Source: Parabacteroides sp.
GTDB lineage: Bacteria > Bacteroidota > Bacteroidia > Bacteroidales > Tannerellaceae
Assembly: GCA_020026285.1 (NCBI GenBank)
Contig: JAHHQS010000179.1
Coordinates: 1-7,319, forward strand
Length of the DNA stretch: 7,319 bases
Direction of reading: 5' to 3'
The notes below the pieces were generated by a model. That model was given only the letters and a program-made list of their open reading frames with translations. It had not been told where the DNA came from and did no database searches. Below, one piece after another: positions 1 through 7,249 of this stretch (its first letter is position 1; every line of letters begins with the position of its first letter). Made by a program: the position numbers and the translations under genes.

Positions 1-1631
1 ATTAAGTCATGTGTAGCTATAATTCCACAACTGTCATTTGCTATTAATTGTTTCATTAGAGCTATTGATCCTTTTTGTTTATCAATAGAATTTGTCCCCT
101 TCAATATTTCATCTAAGATGATGAATAATTTTTCTCCATTATGTAGACGATCTATAATTGATTTAAGTCTTTTCAATTCTGCAAAGAAATAAGATTCATT
201 ACTACTTAATGAATCGGACGTTCTCAGACTTGTTACTAAATGTGCTGGATAGATAGATAATTCCTGGGCACAAACAGGAGCCCCTATACATGCTAATAAA
301 TAGTTAACGCCAACAGTACGCAAGTAAGTACTCTTTCCTGCCATGTTTGCTCCGGTTATAATACAAAACCACGGATTATGAGGTATTTCTACATCATTTT
401 TTACACAAACTTTTCTATTAATAAGAGGATGTCCTAACTTTATCCCTTTCATAATAAAATACTCATCAGATATTTCAGGGAAGATATAAGTTGGATTGTT
501 AAAAGCGAAGTTTCCTAAAGAATAAAGGGCATCGAAAGTAGCCAAAGCCTCTAGCCAATCTCGTAGATCTTTCTGATGGGCAAATTTCCATTTTTCTATT
601 TTTATTGCCTGGCTTGTATCTCTAAGGGTTAATAAGTTAAGAATACATCCAGCTAAACTGAATCTTTGATTAAGGGCTCTGATGTGTTTGGAAAGATTTA
701 TTAATTCGTGAGATGCACAATTATTGTTTTTAAGAAAACAATTCTGCTCCTTCTTTAATATCTCGGCTTCAAAAGTTTGATTTTCTATATGTTTTATAAT
801 TCCTGAAAATGAATTAAATATAGTTTCCAGTTTGTCGGCTGATTGGTATAAAGCGTTTATTTCTTTAGTTTTCCAATATGCTATGATAAAAGAAACGGCT
901 AGATATATGCCAATCCATTTTTCTGAAATGAGATTAAATACATTCCCACCAATAATTAAAAGCCAGCCTAAAGGACTAATCCATATTATTGTATTCCATA
1001 ATCGATTGTTGATTGTTGAAAAGGATTCGCTGGTTATTGAATTTATGATAAAATTATCTTTTTTCTCGTTTTCTTGTTTTTCCCCTTTTGTGTAAAAATC
1101 CTGGAAGGAGTCTGGTCGTGTTGATAATTCTTTTATAGCTTCTTGTCGTTTAATTATATCTTCTTTTTTGTCTAATGGATTTTTAAACCAGGATGCTAAC
1201 ATTTTTCCGCCTAAAAATGTAACAGTTCTGTTTATAGACTGGTATAAAGATTTGTCTCCAAATATATCTAAATCTAAAGAAAATGAGTGTTCTAAATCAA
1301 TTTCTTCGGGAGCTCCATTGAATGCACTATAATCATAGTGTAATCCATTTAGTTCATTTTGATTAAGTTTTAGTTTTGTTTCCTTATAATATCGTAGATT
1401 AAATAGTTTATTGTGAAGACTCATTAACAGGATAAAAGGAAGAAGAAATATAGTTACTATTCCCAAAATAGTGCCCCAGCTATCTTCATGAAAAATATAA
1501 ACAGAAATCATCCCACCTACAACTAGCAGAAGGCGTATAGTTCCTATTAGGTGAATTTTTTTATTTAAATCTTTTATATCTGTGGAGAGCTTTTTTATTC
1601 GTAAAGTATAATATTGTATTAAAAAATCCAT
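1..1631 (-). CDS. MutS-family ATPase with membrane segments, partial (3' end beyond the left edge)
   Basis: A continuous frame of 543 codons runs from ATG at 1631-1629 to the left edge; I read every codon and found no stop. The C-terminal part is a MutS ATPase: Walker A GANMAGKST at residues 427-435, Walker B ILDE with D507-E508 followed by ILKGTN, and ATHDL around H541 close to the break. Residues about 27-47 and 53-72 form two hydrophobic segments; two more lie at about 213-235 and 240-254. The N-terminal mismatch-recognition domains of true MutS are absent, leaving a middle helical core plus ATPase. Related Bacteroidetes proteins are about 600 residues, so perhaps 50-60 residues are missing. 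Such proteins are usually labelled 'DNA mismatch repair protein MutS', but a mismatch-repair role is not supported here. The family call is firm; the function is unknown. It has its own promoter and lies downstream of a terminator, so it is probably transcribed separately from the IMP dehydrogenase. Confidence 0.92.
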   Translation of the reverse strand, partial: MDFLIQYYTLRIKKLSTDIKDLNKKIHLIGTIRLLLVVGGMISVYIFHEDSWGTILGIVTIFLLPFILLMSLHNKLFNLRYYKETKLKLNQNELNGLHYDYSAFNGAPEEIDLEHSFSLDLDIFGDKSLYQSINRTVTFLGGKMLASWFKNPLDKKEDIIKRQEAIKELSTRPDSFQDFYTKGEKQENEKKDNFIINSITSESFSTINNRLWNTIIWISPLGWLLIIGGNVFNLISEKWIGIYLAVSFIIAYWKTKEINALYQSADKLETIFNSFSGIIKHIENQTFEAEILKKEQNCFLKNNNCASHELINLSKHIRALNQRFSLAGCILNLLTLRDTSQAIKIEKWKFAHQKDLRDWLEALATFDALYSLGNFAFNNPTYIFPEISDEYFIMKGIKLGHPLINRKVCVKNDVEIPHNPWFCIITGANMAGKSTYLRTVGVNYLLACIGAPVCAQELSIYPAHLVTSLRTSDSLSSNESYFFAELKRLKSIIDRLHNGEKLFIILDEILKGTNSIDKQKGSIALMKQLIANDSCGIIATHDL

Positions 1632-1652
1632 AATTCTTTTTCTTGTTTAGAA

Positions 1653-1682
1653 CAAAATTAGTATAAAATTATCTATCGACAA
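1653..1682 (-). promoter_or_regulatory. Bacteroidetes-type promoter for the MutS-like gene
   Basis: On the minus strand TAATTTTG (1660-1653) fits the -7 consensus TAnnTTTG. A TTG at 1682-1680 lies 19 bp upstream, the usual spacing for the -33 element in Bacteroides. Transcription would start near 1646 and give a leader of about 15 nt, A-rich and without a clear Shine-Dalgarno sequence, as is common in this phylum. Of the promoters in this window it is the only one with both elements well placed. Confidence 0.6.
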
Positions 1683-1873
1683 TTCTTTCAGTAGAGGAAT
1701 ATTTTTAAGGATTGACTTGTTTTATGGAATGATTGTTGGAGATAAAAGTTCTTTGATTATAGAAAAAAGTCTTTATTGGTTGTGCCTATATTTTAGTCAA
1801 AAAATATCATTTCTATAAAGTCTGTAGTGTTATAAGAAAAAAGTAATTTTTTCGGAAGGATAGTCTTGGGGAT
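1683..1873. other. AT-rich spacer without a recognised gene
   Basis: This is the remainder of the roughly 300-bp gap between the MutS-like gene and the IMP dehydrogenase. I found no open frame with coding character and no tRNA-like or riboswitch-like fold. A stable small RNA cannot be excluded by eye. Confidence 0.5.
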
Positions 1874-1908
1874 AAAAAAAGCCAATGAATAAAATCATTG
1901 GCTTTTTT
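1874..1908 (-). terminator. Intrinsic, bidirectional terminator after the IMP dehydrogenase gene
   Basis: GCCAATGA (1881-1888) and TCATTGGC (1895-1902) form a perfect 8-bp stem with a 6-nt loop. It is flanked by seven A's on the left and six T's on the right, so the stem can extend by A-T pairs and each strand ends in a U-run. On the minus strand it begins about 20 bp past the guaB stop codon, where its terminator is expected. The symmetry would also stop plus-strand transcription. Confidence 0.92.
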
Positions 1909-1928
1909 ATGTCTATTATAAGTCTGAA

Positions 1929-3422
1929 TTAACGCTGTTCTTTCAAAATTACGTCATGTGCTCCACCTTCTACGATAGAAGTGGAAGAAACCAAAGTGAT
2001 TTTAGCACTCTTCTGTAATTGTTGAATAGTAATTGAACCACAACTACACATAGTTGATTTCATTTTACCTAATGTTACTTCCAGATTATCTTTCATTTTA
2101 CCTGCATATGGTACATAACTATCAACACCTTCTTCGAATTTAAGAGATTCTTTGCCTCCCATGTCATAACGTTGCCAGTTCTTAGCACGATTAGAACCTT
2201 CTCCCCAATATTCTTTTACGAAACTGTTTCCAATTTTTAATTTCTTTGTAGGAGATTCGTCAAAACGAGCAAAGTAACGTCCCATCATCAAGAAATCGGC
2301 ACCCATAGCTAAAGCTAGAACCATATGATAATCGTGAACTAAACCTCCATCACTACAAATAGGAACGTAGATACCAGTTTTTTCAAAATATTCATCACGA
2401 GCTCTTGCTACATCAATTAAAGCAGTAGCTTGACCACGACCAATACCTTTTTGTTCACGAGTGATACAGATAGAACCACCTCCAATACCAACTTTAATAA
2501 AATCAGCACCAGCTTCTACCAAATAATTAAAACCTTCTTGATCAACAACGTTACCAGCACCTACTAATAATTTGTCTCCATAAGTTTCTTTAATCCAATG
2601 CAAAGTATCAGATTGCCATTCTGAATAACCATCAGATGAATCGATACAAACGATATCAACGCCAGCTTCTACCAATGCTGGTACACGTTCTTTGAAGTCT
2701 CGTGTATTGATACCTGCACCAACTAAGACTGTTTTATCTTTTCCTGATAATTCATTAGGATTCTCATGATGATTATCGTAATCTTTACGGAATACGAAGT
2801 ATTGAAGATTCTGATTCTCGTCAATGATAGGTAATGTGTTCAATTTATGTTCCCAAATAATTTGATTGGCTTCAGATAAAGTAATACCTATTTTACCAAC
2901 ATGTAATTTGGAAAATGGAGTCATAAATGATTTTACTAATGAAGCAGGATCATCCTTTTCTACACGATAATCTCTACTTGTTACCATACCTAGCAATTTT
3001 CCGTTAGGTGTACCATCTTCTGTGATACCGATAGTTGAATGGCCAGTCTTTCTGACTAAAGCAATAACTTCGCTCAAAGTACTTTCTGGTGTAAGGTTAG
3101 AATCACTAACTACGAATCCAGCTTTGAATTTTTTTACCTTGCGGACCATTTCTGCTTGGCTTGCAATAGGTTGAGAACCAAAAATAAAAGACAAACCTCC
3201 GTTACGAGCCAATTCGATAGCTAGTTCTGGACCAGAAACCGATTGCATAATTGCTGAAACGAAAGGAATATTAAGTTCAATTGCTGCTTTTTCGCCTGCT
3301 TTATGTTTTACTAAAGGGGTTTTTAGCGATACATTACTCGGTGTACATTCTTTTGTTGTTAAACCTGGAATAAGTAGATATTCACCAAAGGTTCTTGATA
3401 CATCATTTAAGTAAATTGCCAT
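1929..3422 (-). CDS. guaB: IMP dehydrogenase, Tritrichomonas foetus-like type
   Basis: It oxidises IMP to XMP with NAD+ in the cytoplasm, the first committed step of GMP synthesis. The 497-residue protein is a TIM barrel interrupted after about residue 100 by two CBS domains (about 104-155 and 163-215). The catalytic loop [13 protein letters not shown] carries Cys319. Asp261 lies in CIDSSDG, the phosphate-binding SDGG is at 357-360, Arg382 follows in MGRYFA, and the mobile flap has WQRYD with Arg418-Tyr419. All the residues needed for activity are visible. The N-terminus ([11 protein letters not shown]) and many blocks differ from the usual bacterial GuaB, whose start I recall as containing LTYDDVLLIPA. 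They match T. foetus IMP dehydrogenase as I remember it, with the same residue numbers. Whether this genome also has a standard guaB cannot be seen here. The gene has a possible promoter of its own just upstream and a strong terminator downstream, so it is probably monocistronic, with some read-through from the peptidase gene possible. Confidence 0.97.
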   Translation of the reverse strand: MAIYLNDVSRTFGEYLLIPGLTTKECTPSNVSLKTPLVKHKAGEKAAIELNIPFVSAIMQSVSGPELAIELARNGGLSFIFGSQPIASQAEMVRKVKKFKAGFVVSDSNLTPESTLSEVIALVRKTGHSTIGITEDGTPNGKLLGMVTSRDYRVEKDDPASLVKSFMTPFSKLHVGKIGITLSEANQIIWEHKLNTLPIIDENQNLQYFVFRKDYDNHHENPNELSGKDKTVLVGAGINTRDFKERVPALVEAGVDIVCIDSSDGYSEWQSDTLHWIKETYGDKLLVGAGNVVDQEGFNYLVEAGADFIKVGIGGGSICITREQKGIGRGQATALIDVARARDEYFEKTGIYVPICSDGGLVHDYHMVLALAMGADFLMMGRYFARFDESPTKKLKIGNSFVKEYWGEGSNRAKNWQRYDMGGKESLKFEEGVDSYVPYAGKMKDNLEVTLGKMKSTMCSCGSITIQQLQKSAKITLVSSTSIVEGGAHDVILKEQR

Positions 3423-3460
3423 AAGATTCTATTTATTTACTGGATGAAAGTTTATTCGTG

Positions 3461-3468
3461 CAAAGATA
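3461..3468 (-). promoter_or_regulatory. Probable -7 promoter element for guaB
   Basis: Minus-strand TATCTTTG fits TAnnTTTG. Transcription would start near 3454 and give a leader of about 30 nt, too short for a purine riboswitch. No good TTTG -33 element is seen at 19-21 bp; the area upstream is a T-rich run on the minus strand. The call therefore rests on one box in the right place. Confidence 0.45.
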
Positions 3469-3522
3469 AGAATTTTACTTTACAAAAAATATGTTTAAAG
3501 ATAAAAGATTTTCTTAAAGTCA

Positions 3523-4809
3523 TTAATACTCTTTGTCACAGTAATAATCAATCATACGTTTAATCGCTTTTGAACATACTGGACAGAAAGGAGCCAAATC
3601 GTTCATCATACAATGATTCATAGGTCTATAGATACCTTTTGACACATATCCTCCTCCCTCAAATACGCCACATTCATTTTGGTATTTATCGTTAAGAGGT
3701 GTTGGTATTGGAGTACCTTTTTTAAGACAGTCTTTCCATTTTGATTCAAAATTGACCAACGTAGTAATATTAGGTTCCCAAGGTTCGTATTTTAAATTAT
3801 AGAATTCACTATAAGCTACATCAGAAGAGTAATATTCATCAGCAAGCCCGGCAAAGCTATGACCAAATTCGTGTGTGAATACATGAGGTGTTTTAGGATG
3901 ATCAGCACTTCCGCAAGCATAGAAATTATACATGCCTCCTCCACCGTAATTTTTAGTGTTGATTAAAATGAAAATGGCATCAGTTGGTACGTTCCAAACA
4001 GCATCTCTCATTGCTTTATGATCATTACTGGTTAAATAGCGGTCTAAACCAAAAGTATAATAGCCACTATTAAAAATAGTGTTTTTATAAATGCCTTTTC
4101 CTGAAATATCTGTACCGCTTTCCTCAGAGATACTTCCAACAGCCCAGACATTAAAATCTTTTTTTCTTTCATCATATGGTTTTGTTTTAAAGAGTGCATC
4201 ACAAAATCGTTGTGCATCTGCAAAAAACTTATCTTGTTCGGCTGCCGTATAACCTTCTGCCAGGAAAACCAAATCAACTTTCTTATGAGAATCTCCATTA
4301 TTTAAGATAGGTTTTACTTTATTGGCTTTCAGGTCACCTCGGTCAATAAAAATACTCGTAGGGTCAATATCCATTTTTAATAAAGAATGAAATTGCATAT
4401 CCTTTTTGTCTCTGGCTGTAAGTTCAATCGTAATAGTTTTCTTAGGATAGGGAACTGTCATACAATTGGTCCAGGCTTGAGTCTCATGTTTTGCTTGTTC
4501 TGTTGTTCTCCATTCTTCAAATAAGGTGTTGAAGCCTCTGGAATAAATTAATTTATTAGTCTCTTTGTCGTAAACATTTATATAATAACCTCCATAATAG
4601 AAATGATCTATCAGATTATTCAACGGACCTCCCCATACAGGCTCTTTACGGATTTGCTTGATTGCAGCAGATTGTTCTTTATCGTTTCCGCTCAAAGAAA
4701 AATCTATTCTTAAACTTTTTCTTTCAAAATAAGTGTCGAACATTTCTTGTGCAAAAATATTTGCAAAGAAACCTAAAAAAATAATGAGTAAGTAAGTCTT
4801 CTTTTTCAT
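3523..4809 (-). CDS. Secreted M64-family zinc metallopeptidase (IgA-peptidase-like)
   Basis: The 428-residue protein begins with a signal peptide (MKKKTYLLIIFLGFFANIFA), with probable cleavage before Gln21, so the mature enzyme is exported. An all-beta-looking N-terminal domain (about 25-155, M64_N-like) precedes the peptidase domain (about 170-425). The active site is HEFGHSFAGLADEYY at 313-327: His313 and His317 should bind zinc, Glu314 is the catalytic base, and Asp324 of the following GLxDEY is the likely further ligand. The C-terminal part contains several cysteines (380, 400, 409, 412, 424), with CPVC at 409-412. The length fits Bacteroidetes members. The family takes its name from a clostridial IgA protease, but I see nothing that proves IgA as the substrate here; general glycoprotein or peptide cleavage in the periplasm or outside the cell is equally possible. 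It is divergent from the amidase operon and lies about 100 bp upstream of guaB on the same strand. Confidence 0.93.
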   Translation of the reverse strand: MKKKTYLLIIFLGFFANIFAQEMFDTYFERKSLRIDFSLSGNDKEQSAAIKQIRKEPVWGGPLNNLIDHFYYGGYYINVYDKETNKLIYSRGFNTLFEEWRTTEQAKHETQAWTNCMTVPYPKKTITIELTARDKKDMQFHSLLKMDIDPTSIFIDRGDLKANKVKPILNNGDSHKKVDLVFLAEGYTAAEQDKFFADAQRFCDALFKTKPYDERKKDFNVWAVGSISEESGTDISGKGIYKNTIFNSGYYTFGLDRYLTSNDHKAMRDAVWNVPTDAIFILINTKNYGGGGMYNFYACGSADHPKTPHVFTHEFGHSFAGLADEYYSSDVAYSEFYNLKYEPWEPNITTLVNFESKWKDCLKKGTPIPTPLNDKYQNECGVFEGGGYVSKGIYRPMNHCMMNDLAPFCPVCSKAIKRMIDYYCDKEY

Positions 4810-4848
4810 GATTGGATTTTTTGATGATTATTAAATTCTTTGTTCTCA

Positions 4849-4856
4849 CAAATATA
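4849..4856 (-). promoter_or_regulatory. Probable -7 promoter element for the M64 peptidase gene
   Basis: Minus-strand TATATTTG fits the TAnnTTTG consensus and would give a leader of roughly 30 nt before the ATG at 4809. I see no convincing -33 TTTG at the expected distance. In such AT-rich DNA a single match can occur by chance. Confidence 0.4.
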
Positions 4857-4899
4857 TATTATTAAATCTAAAGATAGTTAGAGGAAATCAAAAAAACAT

Positions 4900-4907
4900 T
4901 ACCTTTG
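4900..4907 (+). promoter_or_regulatory. -7 promoter element for the amidase-MCE operon
   Basis: TACCTTTG matches TAnnTTTG. About 18 bp upstream lies TTAG (4878-4881), one mismatch from the TTTG -33 element. Transcription would start near 4914 and leave a leader of about 22 nt before the GTG start at 4937. Its position supports that start and explains expression of both plus-strand genes. Confidence 0.55.
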
Positions 4908-4936
4908 TGACCGAAAATTTCAATTAGTGTTTATAA

Positions 4937-6175
4937 GTGAATCGTTTATTGTATATATTATTAAGTTTCTGCTTTTGCTATGCATCTATTGATCAGATGT
5001 ATGCGCAAAAAGGAAAATTTACACTTGTAATAGACGCTGGACATGGTGGTAAGGATCCTGGTGCACGTGGTAGGATTATTAACGAAAAAACGATCAATTT
5101 AAATATTGCATTAAAATTAGGGGCTCTTGTTTCTAAGAATTATAATGATGTTAATGTTATATATACTCGAAAGACGGATAAGTTTATAGAATTGAATGAA
5201 CGAGCTGATATCGCTAATAGAAATAAGGCTGATTTGTTTATTTCTATTCATACAAATTCTGTTGCCAAAGGAAAGTCTTCAGTGAAAGGTACAGAAACCT
5301 ATACTTTAGGTCTGGCACGAACTGAAGAGAATTTAGATGTTGCAAAAAGAGAAAATTCCGTAATTCTATTGGAAGATGATTATAAAGTGAAATATGAGGG
5401 CTTTGATCCGAATTCAACGGAATCATATATTATTTTTGAATTCATGCAAAATAAACATATGGAGCAAAGTGTTGCTTTAGCTTCAAATATTCAATCCATG
5501 TTTACTTCTGCACATAGAGAAAATAGAGGAGTGAGACAAGCCGGTTTTCTGGTATTGAGAAAAACTAGTATGCCAAGTGTTTTGATTGAAGTAGGTTTTA
5601 TTTCTAATAGAGAAGAAGAAAGATATATGGCATCTGAAAAAGGACAGTCTCAGATAGCTGGAGCTATATTTAATGCTTTTTCAAATTATAAAAAATCATA
5701 TAATGCAAGGCTTGGAAAGCCTGATAATATAAAATCTGAAAATCGAGATATTCAGAAAGTTCGAAGGGTTGAAAATAAACAGAGCTTTGAACAGAATAAT
5801 TTAACGAATCTACCTCCGGCGGGAAGTGAAGAAGATATTCTTTTAAGAAAGAAGAAAAAGAATTTAGGTTCACAAGGAGTAGTAGAAAATCGTCCAAATG
5901 TAGAGATTAATAGATCTATAAATAAAACATCGAATATAAAAGGCAAAAAAGTTTATAAAATACAGATTCTTACATCAGTTAATAAATTATCTTCTGATTC
6001 GAAATTGTTAAAAGGTTATAAAAACGTTGAAAGTGTGAAGGGTAATCGTTTTTATAGATATTTTTATGGTGAATCGGAAAATTATAATGAAATTCTTAGA
6101 TTGTGGAGAACTGTTGTCAAGGATTTTAAAGATTCATACATCGTTACTTTTAAGAATGGTGAAATGATTAATTAA
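4937..6175 (+). CDS. Periplasmic N-acetylmuramoyl-L-alanine amidase (Amidase_3) with SPOR-like C-terminus
   Basis: This zinc enzyme cuts the amide bond between muramic acid and L-alanine in peptidoglycan and typically helps daughter cells separate. A signal peptide covers residues 1-23 (cleavage near MYAQ). The catalytic domain runs from about 28 to 250: DAGHGG with His36, INEK with Glu50, SIHTNS with His105 and IEVGF with Glu218, the complete Amidase_3 set. Between His105 and Glu218, residues about 125-195 form an insertion including NSVILLEDDYKVKYEG, in the place where AmiB/AmiC-type enzymes carry a regulatory helix. A basic, polar linker (about 256-335) leads to a degenerate SPOR-like domain (338-408, starting VYKIQILTS), which would bind denuded septal glycan. 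Translation begins at GTG: the codon just upstream is TAA, and the next ATG is Met21, which would remove the signal peptide. It is the first gene of a two-gene unit with the MCE protein 35 bp downstream. Confidence 0.95.
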   Translation: MNRLLYILLSFCFCYASIDQMYAQKGKFTLVIDAGHGGKDPGARGRIINEKTINLNIALKLGALVSKNYNDVNVIYTRKTDKFIELNERADIANRNKADLFISIHTNSVAKGKSSVKGTETYTLGLARTEENLDVAKRENSVILLEDDYKVKYEGFDPNSTESYIIFEFMQNKHMEQSVALASNIQSMFTSAHRENRGVRQAGFLVLRKTSMPSVLIEVGFISNREEERYMASEKGQSQIAGAIFNAFSNYKKSYNARLGKPDNIKSENRDIQKVRRVENKQSFEQNNLTNLPPAGSEEDILLRKKKKNLGSQGVVENRPNVEINRSINKTSNIKGKKVYKIQILTSVNKLSSDSKLLKGYKNVESVKGNRFYRYFYGESENYNEILRLWRTVVKDFKDSYIVTFKNGEMIN

Positions 6176-6210
6176 TCAATTAAGTTAGAATTTTAATATA
6201 GCAAGATAAA

Positions 6211-7095
6211 ATGAAAGCAGTATTTTCAAAAGAAGCAAAAATAGGGTTAGTATCGATAATTAGCTTGGTTTTACTTTATTGTGGCATAAACTATTTGAAA
6301 GGTATAAATCTATTTAAGCCAGTTAATCATTATGAAGTAGAATTTTCTAATGTTAAAGGTGTAACAATATCTAGCCCGGTGTATGTGGAGGGTTTTAAAG
6401 TTGGATTGGTTAGAGATATCCGATATGATTATGAATCAAAAGACCGTGTCTTTGTGGATGTTAGTCTGGAAGATGAAATGAAAATCAATAAAGGTAGTTA
6501 TATAACTATTGTGAACAGTCTTTTGGGTGGAGCTGAATTACATATTCATTTAAATAAATATTTATCTGATTATTATGCGCCGGGAGATGTTATTGAAGGT
6601 CGAATGGCTGAGGATTTGATGCAAACAGTTCAAGATGATTTATTACCTTCTGTACAATCTTTGTTACCAAAAATAGATTCTATTTTAGGTGGTATAGAAA
6701 AATTGGTAAATCATCCTGCTTTGGTGCAGTCTTTAAATCATGTTGAGAAAACAACAACAAATTTGGAAGTATCAACCCGACAGTTAAATAAATTGTTGGG
6801 AGAGGACATGCCTGTCATCGTCTCTAATATAAAAAACATAACTGATGATTTTTCAGAGGTTAGTGGAAAATTGAAATCATTAGATTTACAGAGTACAGTA
6901 CAAAGTATAAATTCTACTTTAGCCAATTTGAAGGTAACTACTGATAAGTTTAGTTCAAAAGATAACAGCATCGGATTATTATTGAATGATCGGACTTTGT
7001 ATGATAATTTAACAACAACAACAGATAATGCTTCTAAGTTATTATTGGATTTGCGCGAAAATCCTAAACGATATGTGCATTTTTCTGTGTTTTGA
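6211..7095 (+). CDS. MlaD-like MCE-domain lipid transport protein
   Basis: MCE proteins are the inner-membrane-anchored, periplasmic substrate-binding part of lipid transporters that move phospholipids between inner and outer membranes. A single N-terminal membrane anchor (about 11-27, IGLVSIISLVLLYCGIN) is followed by the MCE domain (about 38-115). Its typical core reads VKGVTISSPVYVEGFKVGLV at 48-67, with a later hydrophobic LLGG segment (residues 104-107). Residues about 135-285 are predominantly helical with many spaced leucines and low-complexity Thr/Asn/Ser, probably a coiled coil that makes the periplasmic tunnel or needle. The length (294) is normal. It is preceded by an A-rich leader (AGCAAGATAAAATG) and has no promoter of its own, so it is probably co-transcribed with the amidase. 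The matching ATPase and permease (MlaF/MlaE-like) are not in this window. The protein ends RYVHFSVF, slightly short of the FSxFGKK-like end I recall in relatives. Confidence 0.93.
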   Translation: MKAVFSKEAKIGLVSIISLVLLYCGINYLKGINLFKPVNHYEVEFSNVKGVTISSPVYVEGFKVGLVRDIRYDYESKDRVFVDVSLEDEMKINKGSYITIVNSLLGGAELHIHLNKYLSDYYAPGDVIEGRMAEDLMQTVQDDLLPSVQSLLPKIDSILGGIEKLVNHPALVQSLNHVEKTTTNLEVSTRQLNKLLGEDMPVIVSNIKNITDDFSEVSGKLKSLDLQSTVQSINSTLANLKVTTDKFSSKDNSIGLLLNDRTLYDNLTTTTDNASKLLLDLRENPKRYVHFSVF

Positions 7096-7120
7096 AAAAA
7101 TAATTTGAGAAAAATAATTT
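7096..7120. repeat. Short tandem repeat directly after the MCE gene stop
   Basis: AAAAATAATTT occurs at 7096-7106 and again at 7110-7120, a 14-nt period with a GAG spacer. It begins one base after the TGA stop. It may be a small tandem duplication or chance in AT-rich DNA. Confidence 0.4.
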
Positions 7121-7193
7121 TGTCTTTCTGCTCATGGATAATGAAAAGATGAAATTATTAAAAGCATGCTTAATCTGCTGAAAATAAATCTAA

Positions 7194-7229
7194 TAGAATT
7201 TGTCTCAAATCAGAATTGATGAAATTCTA
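7194..7229. repeat. Inverted repeat with nested hairpin
   Basis: TAGAATTT (7194-7201) pairs perfectly with AAATTCTA (7222-7229). Inside the loop, ATCA (7209-7212) pairs with TGAT (7217-7220) around GAAT. There is no G/C-rich stem or U-run, so this is not a classic terminator; it could be a protein-binding site or an RNA-stabilising 3' structure. Confidence 0.3.
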
Positions 7230-7249
7230 GTTTGACAAAATGTATATGT

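Noticed and set aside
832..1095. An 87-codon open frame on the plus strand
   Set aside because: It lies antisense inside the MutS-like gene, whose minus-strand frame is continuous and carries clear family motifs; the 87-residue product has no recognisable feature.
1632..1928. A small RNA or small protein gene in the longest spacer
   Set aside because: Apart from one promoter and one terminator I see no open frame with coding bias and no convincing fold; both known signals are explained by the flanking genes.
3423..3522. A guanine or purine riboswitch ahead of guaB
   Set aside because: The probable leader is about 30 nt and no purine-aptamer core is visible; the gap also contains the -7 box.
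4044..4298. An 84-codon minus-strand frame inside the peptidase gene
   Set aside because: It overlaps the M64 gene in another frame and has no signal or motif of its own.
5670..5946. Two overlapping minus-strand open frames of 64-75 codons
   Set aside because: They are antisense to the low-complexity linker of the amidase and arise from its A-rich codons.
7093..7095. TGA recoding (UGA read as an amino acid) at the MCE gene end
   Set aside because: The other genes in the window read normally in the standard code, and read-through gives no family-like sequence beyond one Lys.
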